In this document: positions 11,388 through 60,000 of the stretch, piece by piece
Numbering within the stretch: position 1 is the first letter of the stretch
Layout of the letters: each line of letters begins with the position of its first letter
From: Acanthaster planci
Taxonomy: Eukaryota; Echinodermata; Asteroidea; Valvatida; Acanthasteridae
Assembly (NCBI RefSeq): GCF_001949145.1
Contig: NW_019091425.1
Location: forward strand, 985,609-1,045,608
Length of the DNA: 60,000 bases
Direction: 5' to 3'
Notes under the pieces: model-generated
Seen by the model: the letters and a program-made list of their open reading frames with translations, nothing else
What the model was told of the DNA's origin: nothing
The model's database searches: none
Program-made: the position numbers and the translations under genes

Positions 11388-14300
11388 TTTGCAGCCGTAC
11401 AGCAGAAGAAATTTCAGAAATCAGATAATTTCGAGTTTAGGCCTATCTATATCTTGTTTCTGTGCCAATTTGGACTCCACCTTATTAATCATAGCATTTT
11501 CCGACGACTATTTGTTGGAAGTTTCACCTTCAATATGAAATAGTCACCGATTCTACATTCAATTCAATCAACAGGTGAAAGTGGGGTGAACCATTCTGAA
11601 ATGGGGGTTTTGAGTGGGCAGGCCACATACCGCAAACACAAAGGCAAAAGAATGCCACATCGTCCAGAAATCGCAGTGGGTACCGTAGCGAAAACAAATA
11701 AAGACAGAAATACCACAAGTGAGCAGCATATGTTAATGATGCCATGGGGGTACACACATTTATTTCTTCCTTGTTTGATATACTGGAAAATAAGTAAATT
11801 AGTACCTATAAAAATTGTTTGCTTCCCCACAGAAACTTAATTTAATCTATGCCATGCGTATTTCAACAAGCTGGTTAAAAACATCAGGCTCTTAATATTC
11901 TGCAAACAAAACAGGGGGCACATTCCTAAAAGAGCAGCTTAAAAACATACAACTGCCAAACATTATCAAAACACCAACAAAACCTACATTCTGATTAACT
12001 AAAACTGATCCATTTTGTACGCGGGGCTTGCATGTAGTTTGAAGTTATGCACATTGTACATGTAGCATGGACAAAAAAAATCATTAAAAAAATCAAGCTG
12101 GTGACATGAATTTATGAACAATTGATGCCCATTTCAAAATAAATTTTGACAGGTGGAAAAAAAGTGCTGGGTTGAGGTAACTGTACGCAAACAATTAAAC
12201 GTATAAAAATAAATATTAACTCTTGACAATTGACAAATCTGTAACAACTGTCTTGCACTTTTCTCTCTAACGTATAAACAATCATAATGTCATTATTTAA
12301 AATTACATCCACTGCTTCCACGTTACAAAATTCTACATAATTCTTTCATCTGAATAGAATTCGTTTTCACTAATGTGCCAGACAATGCGGCAAGCAATCT
12401 TTTTCATATTTAGCTTGAAAGCTTCACATGTTGTTCAGAGAACCATCAATGGAAAAGTCTGCTGAAGTATGTAAACCAACTTATTTTTACTATGTTGCAG
12501 TACCAGCACTCACGTCCCCGACAAGTTCAAAACAAGACCATGTGTGTGTAACGTACATGCAATTTTAATAAAGGACAGACATGTAGTAGATTTCCAAGTC
12601 TTCCTTAAATGGCAGCTAGCATACATCTGGCTATTTTTAAGCACCATCTGAATAAAAATCTTGTTTTTCTCCAACCTTCTTTCCTAACAAATGAAAGTTT
12701 TTTCCAAGCACAACAAAATTATCAGTAGATCTCTCCCACCACAAGTCATATATATATTTTTTTTTCTTACAGAAATCACAGTTAAATACATCCATAATCA
12801 AAACAAAAATTTCTATTTACCAGTTCCCATTTCAGCTGTATGGATGCATATGTACACACAAGATATACTTATTATGTGCAAATGTGTTAATTCGGCAGAA
12901 AAACAACTAAATGGGTTAAGCTACAGTTAAAAAAAGTTATGCTCATGCACTGGGCCAATGAAAGATCTACTAGAGGTGGGAAGGACAGGGCCAACGATAC
13001 TCCAAACCCATCCGAACCCTTCTACTAATCGAAAGAGAAAAAGATACCATTTCGGCAGAACAATTAGTTACACAATACACTTCATGGAAAGATGATTGGT
13101 TATAAATTAAAAGGTACGAAACATAACAGATAAACATGACAATTTCACTGAACCATAGTGAATGAAATAAAATAAACACACATAGTTTTTTGACAGTTTT
13201 TTAGAACTCAACTCCATCAACTTTGAAATCTTGAAGTTTCTGACTCCAAGAACCTAACAACTGAACAGTAACTTGTAGCGACAAAAAGTGTGCCTACAAA
13301 ACCAGACAGCAGCTTGCTTTATATCCAATGTTAGCAAAACTGGAATACACCCACACTCATGGCAGACCTTTGTTACCAATAAATTTCTGGATTAGCAAAC
13401 CCTCTGTTAATTACACCTGACAGGACCATCTCTCTAAAAAAAAAATCATAAGTTGGGATGAAAATCAGGCAACTGAAGCACTTTTCTTTGAGAGTTTAGG
13501 GCCCCCAAAGTTACTTATATTTAGAAATATCTGAGAGGTGTGAGCTGGTAGCGTATCCCCATGCAATATTCTATTAATACACGCTACTGAATTTGACAAA
13601 TGGTGAATTACTGCAACAAAGTCCTGCAGTTTCCAAACTCGTTCATCTCTCAGAAATGTCCCAAAAGAAAGACGGTTAAAAAAAATTAATCCTTCATACA
13701 AATGTTTCTAGGTACCATATATACATGTACATTGCATTGATTTAGCTGTGGTAACGCAAACATATTTTACACTGGTATTTTGTACAGTAGACAGGACCCA
13801 TCGTACTGTCACCATACACAATGGAAGAATGTAGCATTCAATCTGACGGAGACCTAGCTGCAGATCCGCACAGAGACAGAGGCCAACGGCCAATGAGTCA
13901 ATATAACACAAGGTGGTACTGTTTGTTGGATGCATGTAGAATTGAGCACCTTCCTCTAGGAATGCCAATTTAGTACTACATGTTACATCCTCCGGAAAAA
14001 TGATTTCTTTGCGTCAAGCATGTTTCTAAACTTTTGTGCCTTTACCAATGAGAAACTGATTGGTCAAGGCAGTTTACTATTGAGTACAATGCACAGTCAC
14101 TATACCAGCGTCATGAAACTTTATGTAATTGCTTCGGTTGACCAAAACATACCCTATATAAACAAAACCTCTCAAAACAATTAAACACTCTTGCCTAATA
14201 TAACAGTGACTACATGCAGACAAAACCTGAAACCTGTAGCATAAAATGAGCCTGGAAAACAATATGATATCTCTTTTGCAATCAACATCTCAAATTTAAA

Positions 14301-15706
14301 ATTGCAGAGTAAAGATCAAGTTGAGACTTGTATTTTAGGAGATTACATTCAGACTATTGCAAGGCCAATGACAAATGCAATTAGAAACTTGGCTTGTGCA
14401 CTTGGACAAAATGTACATGCACAAATACAGAGGCAGGACATGTAAATAATATCAATTTTCCACTGGGGTTAAAGTACAGTACAGATCACAATTATTGAAG
14501 TAGGCAGTATTTTGTTTCTTTTCACTTAATTAAAGCCCTATTACAACTGCTAAATCACTTAGCCATATTTGATGATCAAATTGAAACTTTAATAATTGTT
14601 TCTGTAACATGGGAAAGAATTATATGTACGTTGGTTTTTAAGGTGTTAAATTTTAATGCATCTATATAGACCGAATCTTGATCTTTAGGGAGGGACTTCT
14701 TGCAATGTGGTGAACGAAGTGAATATCTTAGTAAAGCCAGACTGTTCCTGTTTGCCCTGGATGCTCTTTCATGGAATACTGAGTTCCGCTGGGAAATTCT
14801 TCCAGGTTCCTGTTGAGGATAGACCAGTCCTAAGCAAAGAGTTCAAAGTCCCTGGCAAGGATTCCCCTATTAGGAAGAGTGGGTGACATCAATTGAAATA
14901 ATTACAGTTCTCGTTCAAACATCCTATGGCATTCCAACTTGAGATGCTCCCAAAGTTGAATGTCTTCTTTTCTTAGGCTTTTCTTCTTTCTTACGTACGA
15001 GAGCTTTAAAAAATATGATCTTCTCTTTGTACAAAAGCACATGATTTTCAGTAACCATTTTAAATATTGCAAAGAACCTCGATCATTATTCTGACAACTG
15101 CATGTACTTGTGCAGCTCATTTCCAAGAGTCATGTCCCAAATCTATTGCTTCATCTTTAACATTCCATAAAAGAACACAAAGACAAATTTGTAATAACAG
15201 GCATGGTTTTTACATTTGGATAGGATTTTTGGAAAGGGGATGACAAACATTTGAGGAAATGGATAGGCAGAAATGCGTACCACCTTTTTGGTACATTTTC
15301 TGATGTTTTAAAAGGATTCAATTTTTGTTTTTGAGTTTTTTTTGGGGGGGAGTGATTTTTTGCATTCATCAGAAAAATGAACGTCTACAGAAGACTCCAA
15401 ATACAACTTAGTCTACAAATTCTTGCTTCGTCTGGATTCATACACCATTGTAATGTATGGTAGAATTAAAGTCAGCAATACCAACATGAGAGGTAACTTG
15501 TAACTAGCACAAGCAGTCTATTTACAATATATGGGTTACAATTTCAATGAAGGAGTTACGTGTAGTGGGTAAGGAGCAGTACCACTGAGGGACACATATG
15601 CAACTCTTCCATGAAATTAGCCACATTATATCAACACTTAAGCATCTAGCAGCATCTAAACATGTGCACATTATTGCCTTAATAAATTAATGCTACATGT
15701 GTTTGG
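11388..15706. other. Intergenic region between tetraspanin promoter and NMNAT 3' end
   Basis: The left end (from 11388) must hold the tetraspanin 5' UTR and promoter, since that gene is read leftward. The right end (below 15707) must hold the NMNAT 3' UTR. The sequence is AT-rich, and I see no coding exon, RNA gene or strong repeat in it. Open frames here are short and lack splice-consistent neighbours. Confidence 0.6.
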
Positions 15707-52461
<36,755 letters not shown>

Positions 52462-55400
52462 ATGATCCGTGCTCGAGTTCAGTCACAGAGGCTTTGGAAG
52501 TCATGTGAGCCAGTCATGTTTGCAACTGTCGGCCGTGGAGTGTGCAATGCAAGTGGGGGCCCGTTCATGTGTGTCCGCTGCACTCAGTGGCAGATAGGCC
52601 AGCAGTGGGTGACTGTGAAGTCCCCGCCCACGCGCGGTGGTAATTGGTACCAAGGCCGGATGGAATCATCCAAGCGGTCAGTGGTGAGTCTCAGCCAGGC
52701 TGGGCATTTATGGGCCCTTCAACTTATGCCTGTGCACATGGTGCAACCTGCGAATTATCAAGTAGCTGATTTTGTCAGTGATGCCCGATTTGCTGGAAAT
52801 GCCAAAAACAATTTCAGGATCAAGAAGACGAAAGTGGGTCAGCTGCTGGAAGAGAATCCTGTCATCCGGATTGGGCAGAGGAAAATTAGACGAAGACGGG
52901 CAGCAGGCGTTACATCAGTTTATCAAACAGGAAACATTAGCAATGACAGCAAATTTGAACATGGTGAAATTGACATCCACAGTCCAGAGGGAGCCCTTCA
53001 GGAGTCGCTCCCAACAGATGACGAATTAGCTGAGATTCTGCCAGCTACACATGGACACTTAGTAGCTAGATCCCAAAGAGCACAAACTTCAGAACAAGTC
53101 GACAATTCCGCGAGTCTTAATGAATTTGATAAGCAATATTTTCTGGATGTGCCTTCATTGCAGAATGAAAGGGCGTCATCAGGCGCAACAGTCAACAAGG
53201 TCATAGATGTGGATGATAGAAATGAATTTGACCAACAGTATTTTGGGAGTCTGCATGATGTAGACAGGGGGTCTAGTTCCACTTCTGAAGAGCAGGAGGG
53301 AGCAGAACAGAAGAGACCTCTATCAAGCAAAGCCAATCAAAAGAGCTCCCAGCCTGTCTACATGGATTCAAGTTTAGCCGAGGACCATTCAGACAACTTG
53401 TTTTATGCGAGGAAGACACAGAAGGCATTGGAAGATTTTGATAAGCAGCTGGGGAGAATGTTTGAAGATGCAGGCCAAGACAAACACATTGACATCAAGT
53501 CTCTGTTTGAATTTGAACCTTACGAAAAACCGACTGAATTCCAGAGGGCAGATGACTTCACAGAGCACCGGGAGTTGACGTTTACAAATGAGCCAATGCT
53601 TGAAGGACAGGTGACCGTGAAGATGCAGACCAAGGCTGTGAAAGCAAAGCTGGAAGCTGATCGCATCTTTTCCGAGAAGAAAGAAGAGTTGACCATCGAT
53701 GGCTATGACCTCTCAGACCTTGAGCCAGAAATTATCGGAGCAATGAAGGCCATAAAACGGGCGAGGGCTGTCAGGTCTGGCAAAGTGAAAGCACCCAAGG
53801 GTCAGAAAGTCTTTGGCAGCCCAGATCCAAGCCTGCCAGCCACAGACGTTTCCTGTTCAGGATGTGGGGCTCAGTTCCAGGCCCACGACCCGAAGCACCC
53901 GGGCTTCCTCCCTGGCGAGAAGTACCGGGAACTCTTGGAAGCTGGTGGACTGGAGAGGGCGATGTGTCAGCGCTGCTGGTACCTGACTCACCACCAGATG
54001 GCACTAGACGTCAGTATCACAGAGGATGATTACAGGGACATCATCACCTCAATCCGAAGGACCAGAGCCTTGGTGGTTGTCCTTGTAGACTTGCTGGACT
54101 TTCCATGCAGTCTGATTCCTAATTTGAAGGCTATGGTAGGAGAGAGAAGACCCATGGTTATTGTGGGTAAGAAATTTCTCAAAGAGTTCTCCTGGTTTCA
54201 AGATGCACTTCGGAGGGAGAGACTGTACATGTATCAACTAACTTTACCACACAGTACTACAGAGTAGTACTCATCAATAAATAGCCTTCTTCAGGCAATT
54301 GTTGACAAAAATATTACAGCAGTAACCAAGATATCTACAGCTCTTTCACTATAAACAATAGGTTTTCCGGTGAAACACATGGACAATACATACATGTACA
54401 TGTAGACAAGTACAGGGGACCAGAGGGGGCAGCTGTGGCTATGGAGGACCAAAGGGTAGTACAAATGATTGGAGTATGGTTGCGTGTATTGGCTAATGCA
54501 CTGGTTCTCATGCTGACGCCTTGTACAGTACATAATTGCGCATGTGATGTATAATGGTTGCATACATGTACTTTTGAAAAGAATTGTAGGTGTCTCAGAT
54601 TTGGTTTATAGTTTTTTGGTTTTAAATTTGAATAAAATCAGGTACATCGAATTTCTCCACACTAGAGACACTGTTGCTGTACCTTGTGATTCGTAGTAAG
54701 CTTTTGCTTAGTTACATAAGAGACGCCTTCCACCAATACACTGTTTTCATTGGATAAGAAGGGCACAAAGGAAGCAGGCTATTCCAGAAATGTTGATCGT
54801 TACGCAGAAAGCTTGCCTCGAATCATGAGATACAGTTTAATAAAGGGAATACATGTACATAACGCCCACTATTATCTGTGTAGAAGGCATAAGCACAAGA
54901 GCCAGCACCAAACCAACATGCACGCGCACGCACTCCATTCATTTCTGTTTGTAATGATGTCACACTTCAGTATTCTGTAGGCCCTTTTCCTGTGATGTCA
55001 CAGTTGTGCTGGACTGCCATGCGTTGTGATGGTAATGAGTGGATAGTGTCATGATGGTAATCTACTTATTCAAGATAAACTAGTCAAACATGCCGCATTC
55101 GCACTGCGCTTGTATATGGTTGAAGCTGGCCCTAGTAATATTTGTGATTACTGTGGCCAGGGCAGTCCACACATGGTGGCATTGTTTACATTTAGCGCAA
55201 TCGAGTGATGTGGGTGAACAAGGTCAAAAGCAACAGTGTCTTTAGTCTGGGGAATTCAAATTCTTATTTTGAAAGCAATCAGATTTAACTCAGTGTACCA
55301 GATTTTATTCAAATTGAATTTGCAAAAGGCTTGTTGTACTTTGTGGTAATGTCTTTCAGTATCATTCATCACTTTGCAAAAAGGGTTTTTTCCCCATTTT

Positions 55401-57489
55401 TTGCTTTTTTGGGGGGAGGAATGGGAGGTATTGGATGTGGGGAGGGAGTAAAAGAAAAAAAAGATGTCCACATCTCGGTATTTCCATAATAAATGCACTG
55501 TGATTTGGATGACCGCTCTTTATCAGTTCGTCATCATGTGAATGCCTGTCTCAGGAAACAAGGCTGATCTCCTACCGAAGGACTCTCCCGACTGGAGCCA
55601 ACGCATCACCAAGCAGCTTTTGAAGGCGTGTGTGGAGGCGGGCGTTTGCAATGAGGAGAGTGTGCAGCACGTCTGCATTGTCAGCGCCAAGTCGGGGTTT
55701 GGCATCGAAGACCTGATCACAGCCCTGCAGAAGAAGTGGGGGACCAACAATGACGTGTATTTGCTCGGTATGCATCTGCAGTAGTCAAACCATCACTGTG
55801 TTGTGGTTTTCTAGATCATGTGTACTTGCAGATCTCAGTTTTTGTTCCAGAATATTCATACAATTAGCAGAAACATCCAAGTATGCATGTCACTATACAG
55901 GAGTGTTTCGACAGACTCGTTTTGCAAAACGTCGTTCTCGTCAAGAAAGGATGTCAGAAAAAAATATGTAAACTGTTCAAGTACTGGGCCAGCTATGAAT
56001 TCAGATTGATCTGGAACTAGAGGCTTTACAAATTGAATTGTGACTTGATTGTGGGAAAAAAAATAACCTGGCACTTGACTCATGAAAAATGACTTGTTAC
56101 TCAACACAACTTGTATTGTAGAAAAACAGTGCTCAGAGAATCACGATTAGCATGAATGTCTTCAGTCTTTAGAATGTATGATTCGTTAAATTTCTCCCAC
56201 CCACGAGAATTTGGTTTCCCCATGCAAAGCCCCCCCCCATCTTGCATTGGAAGCATGTCAGCATAATTTTGTGGCCATCTTGTAGATGTATATTTTCCCT
56301 CTTAAAGTCCTCTCCTTCTCAAAAACATGGTCGGCCTGTGGAAGTGCTTTTGAATGATTGTTTTGGGCTTTTGAAAAGAAATGTTTATTTTCTGGAAAGA
56401 GGATATAGTTGATTTCAAGGACACATCAGTTGTTCCCCTTGTTTTTATAATCTTGCAACAGGGACAGCCAATGTGGGTAAATCTACCTTGTTCAATCGTC
56501 TCCTGAAATCAGACTACTGCAAGGCGAAGGCAACATACCTGATTGGCAAAGCAACTATCTCACGCTGGCCAGGCACCACTCTCAACTTACTCAGGTACAC
56601 AGGAGAAATTACATTATTCCATCAAGTAGCAGTCATGTGGAATGTTCAAATCCTTCTCTTAAATTTAGCAGTCGCCCATTTATTGCCGGCTACATGTAGT
56701 CTACCTAGTTTGAGCTAATTTCAGTCAAAACAGACCCTTTATAAGACTTGGGAGTTGAAATTCAGCAGTACACAAAGTCATGTTCGAATACTTTGATATT
56801 AGTTTTCAATTGGCCATCAATAGAATTATCATAGTATAAAGTAATCTGTCTCCTTAACTTAAAGTATTTCCCACAGTGAACTTTATAAGGCACCATTTGA
56901 AAATTCCTATTGGGTAGGTGTGGGACAGAATGGTCCAACTGATACATTTATTATATGTTGGCTATCAGGGTAAGTGTTCTCAAGTGTCCAATTCTAACTG
57001 ATAAGTGCCTTTTTATTGCATTACTTCCAAGGCTATGTGGCTTCAGTGGAGCAAAACCCCTTCCATCATTCACTCAACACAAGTCACTTGTTACTGGTCA
57101 GATGGCCCTGTGCTATAGTCGACCTATAGGAATTTTGAAATGATGCCTAAGGCAACATCAATGTAGTACTCAGTCCGAGGCACAGATGCCTCGATCTTGG
57201 TCTCCAGACTTATAAGGTTTCGATTTCAATAAGTGCACCATTGCTCTGAATACAGTGTAGCAGAATTTGGGAAGAAAACAATTTATACATTCACATTTTA
57301 AAGAACAGTGATTGTATTTTTCCATTTAAGATTTCCTATAGTGAAACCAACCGCAGAAAAGATGGCTCTCAGAAATGACAGACTCGTAGAAGAAAAGAGG
57401 CAGGCCAAAGCAGAGCTGGAGAATCAGAAGACCAAAGGTGGACTGCATAAGAAGAGGCTAGATGAACTGGCTTATGTCAGAGGCGAGTG
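52462..57489 (+). CDS. NOA1: NOA1, mitochondrial circularly permuted GTPase (5' four exons, 3' end missing)
   Basis: Visible exons: 52462-54166, 55555-55767, 56462-56594, 57331-57489, with GT-AG junctions and matching phases, covering 736 codons. NOA1 is a YqeH/RsgA-type GTPase needed for mitochondrial ribosome assembly and translation. The GTPase motifs come in permuted order: NKAD (570-573, G4), SAKSG (612-616, G5), then the P loop GTANVGKST (640-648, G1) and WPGTT. This order identifies a circularly permuted GTPase. A zinc-binding CxxC pair precedes them (Cys465, 468, 502, 505), as in YqeH. The Arg-rich N-terminus [10 protein letters not shown] fits a mitochondrial signal. Residues 100-440 form an unusually long acidic, low-complexity insert, so the protein is longer than the roughly 700-residue human one. 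The start is the first ATG of the frame. The last exon seen ends in phase 2 at a GTAATT donor; reading through would stop at once. The C-terminal half is absent from the visible sequence. Confidence 0.93.
54167..57330 (+). other. NOA1 introns 1-3
   Basis: Introns 54167-55554, 55768-56461 and 56595-57330. All frames from flanking exons hit stops soon after the donors. Near 54480-54560 there is a stretch resembling 4970-5035 (CTGACGCC/CTAACGCC context), a diverged dispersed repeat. Otherwise nothing is recognised. Confidence 0.75.
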
Positions 57490-58001
57490 GTAATTTGCCC
57501 ACAGAGGAGGGTAGTGTTTTGGCTTGACAAGAGCTGTATACAGAGAGAGCTGCGACAGCTTCAGACAGGAAGCCATTTTGGTTCCAGAGTCTGCCTACAT
57601 ATGTACTTACAAAATGATCAGTTTCGACCCAACCTTACAAAAGAAGTCACAAGTCACCAGAGCCAATTCTTGACTCAACAAGAGGCCTTTAAATTCTTAC
57701 ATACTTTAAATTACTAGGAAGCCTTGACATTTTTTATCCACATCTACAGCCGATTTCCCAAAAATCTGAATGACTTGTGATGGACTTTGCAGGGACTTGT
57801 GATGGACTCGAATACAACACTGGTTACAGCACATATTTGTGGTGTAAGGCTTACACATGGTTCAAAGTTACACCAAAAACTAAATTACTGAAAACAATGA
57901 GGACCTCGAGACTTATGCTCTTTGTTATACCCCCTTGGCAAAAATACACAGAGCAGCAAAGCACATGTAGTTGATGTCATCACAACTCCCATTTTTTCAC
58001 C

Positions 58002-58313
58002 TTAACCCTAACCGCCGAGCAAATTGTTTGGCTTACAGTACTCAGTACTACAAAGTACTAAGTAATAGCCTGTGCCTGAGGGACCTAGCCCTACAAATTA
58101 CTACTTCTGGCTAGGTTACTTGCATTGTTACTTGTACAGAGAACAATAAAGCCACGCATTCATCGTGCCAGAGCACTGTATGGTACATTGTTTTTTCCAT
58201 TGTGTTTTATGACTTCAGAGAACAATACGGTATGTCCTCTTACAAGCGGCAGCACTGATTACTACATTTTACTACAGGTAGTAATTTGTGGTATTATGTG
58301 TGGTTAGGGCGAA
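58002..58313. mobile_element. piggyBac-like MITE, copy 2 (~312 bp)
   Basis: Starts TTAACCCTAACCGCCGAGC and ends GGTTAGGGCGAA, with the right TTAA eroded. It aligns over its full length with 29575-29899, including GGACCTAGC, CTTCTGGCTAGGTTACTT, GAGAACAATAAAGCCA and CTTACAAGCGGCAGCACTG. A short internal deletion near the right end accounts for most of the length difference. Confidence 0.85.
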
Positions 58314-58470
58314 GAGTCTATAGAGAATAACTACAGCTGTAAATAGCAACGTCATTACAGACACAGCCTAAGATCCATTAACATATGTCTGTGAAGTGTG
58401 CCATTATAAATAGTTTTCAGTTGATCCATATGGAACAATAAAAAGATGATCTCCAGATGTATAATACAAA

Positions 58471-58580
58471 GACGTCATGCTGTGTTTACATGTGCACTTT
58501 CCTATGGCATTGAAATGGGACTTGATCCATTGAGCCCCCATAGGAAAGCACAGGTGCACATGTAAATAAAGCATGATGTC
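58471..58580. repeat. Palindromic element (~110 bp)
   Basis: The left arm reads GACGTCATGCTGTGTTTACA, then TGTGCAC and TTTCCTATGG. The right arm in reverse complement reads GACATCATGCTTTATTTACA, then TGTGCACC and CTTTCCTATGG. The spacer is about 30 bases. Probably a short foldback/MITE. Confidence 0.75.
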
Positions 58581-58675
58581 ATTTTTTTAGGTCTATTGGC
58601 CAGCCACTGCGGCTGAGAATGGGATATCAATGTGGGTTCCTCCCCAGGTATGGCCAATAATCCACTCGCCCCCTC

Positions 58676-59132
58676 NNNNNNNNNNNNNNNNNNNNNNNNN
58701 NNNNNNNNNNNNNNNNNNNNNNNNNNNNNNNNNNNNNNNNNNNNNNNNNNNNNNNNNNNNNNNNNNNNNNNNNNNNNNNNNNNNNNNNNNNNNNNNNNNN
58801 NNNNNNNNNNNNNNNNNNNNNNNNNNNNNNNNNNNNNNNNNNNNNNNNNNNNNNNNNNNNNNNNNNNNNNNNNNNNNNNNNNNNNNNNNNNNNNNNNNNN
58901 NNNNNNNNNNNNNNNNNNNNNNNNNNNNNNNNNNNNNNNNNNNNNNNNNNNNNNNNNNNNNNNNNNNNNNNNNNNNNNNNNNNNNNNNNNNNNNNNNNNN
59001 NNNNNNNNNNNNNNNNNNNNNNNNNNNNNNNNNNNNNNNNNNNNNNNNNNNNNNNNNNNNNNNNNNNNNNNNNNNNNNNNNNNNNNNNNNNNNNNNNNNN
59101 NNNNNNNNNNNNNNNNNNNNNNNNNNNNNNNN
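58676..59132. other. Assembly gap (457 N)
   Basis: Unresolved bases. A NOA1 exon may be hidden here. Frames reported through the N run are meaningless. Confidence 0.99.
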
Positions 59133-60000
59133 CTGTCTGTTCACTTCTTACAAATACCAGATTTTACCCCATTCAGTAAAACCATTTGTGTTTTGACTTT
59201 CATGTTTGTCAAGTGACAGTACCTTAACTTTGTTTATGTGCTAACTTTGTACAGTTCTTGAAAACTTTTTAAGGCAGTGTAGCCTGTCTAGTTTCAGGTT
59301 TTCTTTAAAGCTTGAAGTTTTTGACATATGCTTTGTCCCTGTTGGATCGTACACGTTTTGCACAGAAATTCTCTGTGGTTCCGCTCAGAATGAGAACTTG
59401 CATTTGCCCCACCATCCTTCTTCATTGCCCTCATTTGCCAACTGTTGTTAGTTCAAGGGCAATGTCTACTGTTGGGTGTTCATGGAACACTTGTCATGAA
59501 CACATGTGAGTATGAACAGTCAAAATTAATGCAAATGTACGCCTCAAGGAAACTGTCCATTTGCCGGGTACATAACGTTCCTTTTAGGCAACAAAATTCC
59601 TCGCAATCTAAAGAATGAAGTGTAAGAACAAACCCAATGAAGTTTTGGCTCATGAATGCTATGTTTTCCAGGAAAACAATAGTCTTAGGATTCTGATTTT
59701 AGACCAAAAGTTGCTGAGGCATGTTTTGAATTGAATTCAGTCCCTGGGACATGTTTTCACATTTAGTCGAATGCGGCTATACTGTGTCACACACTGAACC
59801 GATGAATTATAGCTATCATGTGGCCATGTGTGTCGTGTCAGTGCTTGAATACACTTCTAATGGCATTTTCCCAGATATGCGTGTTTAGACACATCGTTGG
59901 AAATGGCCCTCTTCCATTGTTTTCTTTAACCTGAGAGCTTTCATGAAAGAATGATTTCACAGGGAGTTTAATCCAATAACCTTTTCAACCCAAGTATGCT
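59133..60000. other. Terminal stretch without a recognised gene
   Basis: AT-rich sequence, probably still within the NOA1 gene. I searched for the conserved C-terminal NOA1 segments and saw none. No repeat of note. Confidence 0.55.

Larger units (their letters stand above)
57490..58675 (+). other. NOA1 intron 4, up to the assembly gap
   Basis: No exon matching the next NOA1 segment is recognisable. It contains the second piggyBac-like MITE (58002-58313) and a palindromic element (58471-58580). A stretch at about 58592-58653 has acceptor-like and donor-like ends, but its translation does not resemble NOA1. Confidence 0.6.

Noticed and set aside
58592-58653. A further NOA1 exon between an acceptor-like TTTTTTTAG and a donor-like AGGTATGG
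   Set aside because: The phase would fit, but the translation bears no resemblance to the NOA1 segment expected after exon 4.
58593-59216. Long frames of 183-194 codons at the right end
   Set aside because: They consist mostly of the N gap.

Overview
This is a window of an animal nuclear genome. It has spliced genes with GT-AG introns, long introns, many short inverted-repeat transposon relics, and an assembly gap of 457 N. The gene set (a TspanC8 tetraspanin, a nuclear-type NMNAT, the mitochondrial GTPase NOA1, a C2H2 zinc-finger protein) and the very frequent self-complementary words built on ACATGT/GTACAT suggest a marine invertebrate. A deuterostome such as an echinoderm, amphioxus or hemichordate is my best guess. 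The species cannot be fixed from the sequence alone.

Layout. 1-4284 has no gene but holds a hairpin element and a 69-bp minisatellite. 4285-11387 (minus) is a complete seven-exon tetraspanin of 290 codons with the eight-cysteine large loop of the TspanC8 group, closest to TSPAN33. 11388-15706 is intergenic. 15707-52050 (minus) is a complete eight-exon NMNAT1-like gene of 281 codons. Its fourth intron (17684-32999) carries an opposite-strand gene with an uninterrupted coding region at 24839-25396, encoding a two-finger C2H2 protein. A 411-bp interval at 52051-52461 separates NMNAT from the divergently transcribed NOA1 gene (plus, 52462 to at least 57489), which looks like a shared promoter. 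NOA1 is incomplete: four exons are visible, and the C-terminal part must lie in or beyond the gap at 58676-59132.

The genes do not form an operon or a single pathway. NMNAT makes NAD in the nucleus, and NOA1 is a circularly permuted GTPase for mitochondrial translation and ribosome assembly, so a shared promoter would pair two housekeeping functions. The tetraspanin probably acts as a membrane chaperone for the ADAM10 protease.

The introns are a museum of small non-autonomous elements. They include a TTAA-bounded piggyBac-like MITE in two copies about 28 kb apart, a family of 56-59 bp TTAA-bounded perfect hairpins, a hAT-like MITE with a near-perfect 8-bp target duplication, tRNA-derived SINEs and several further inverted-repeat elements. 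I found no prokaryotic-type system, CRISPR array, functional tRNA/rRNA gene or autonomous transposon. The most unusual item is the ultra-short hairpin family. All exon boundaries were read by eye from splice sites, frame continuity and remembered family sequence; no alignment or transcript was available.
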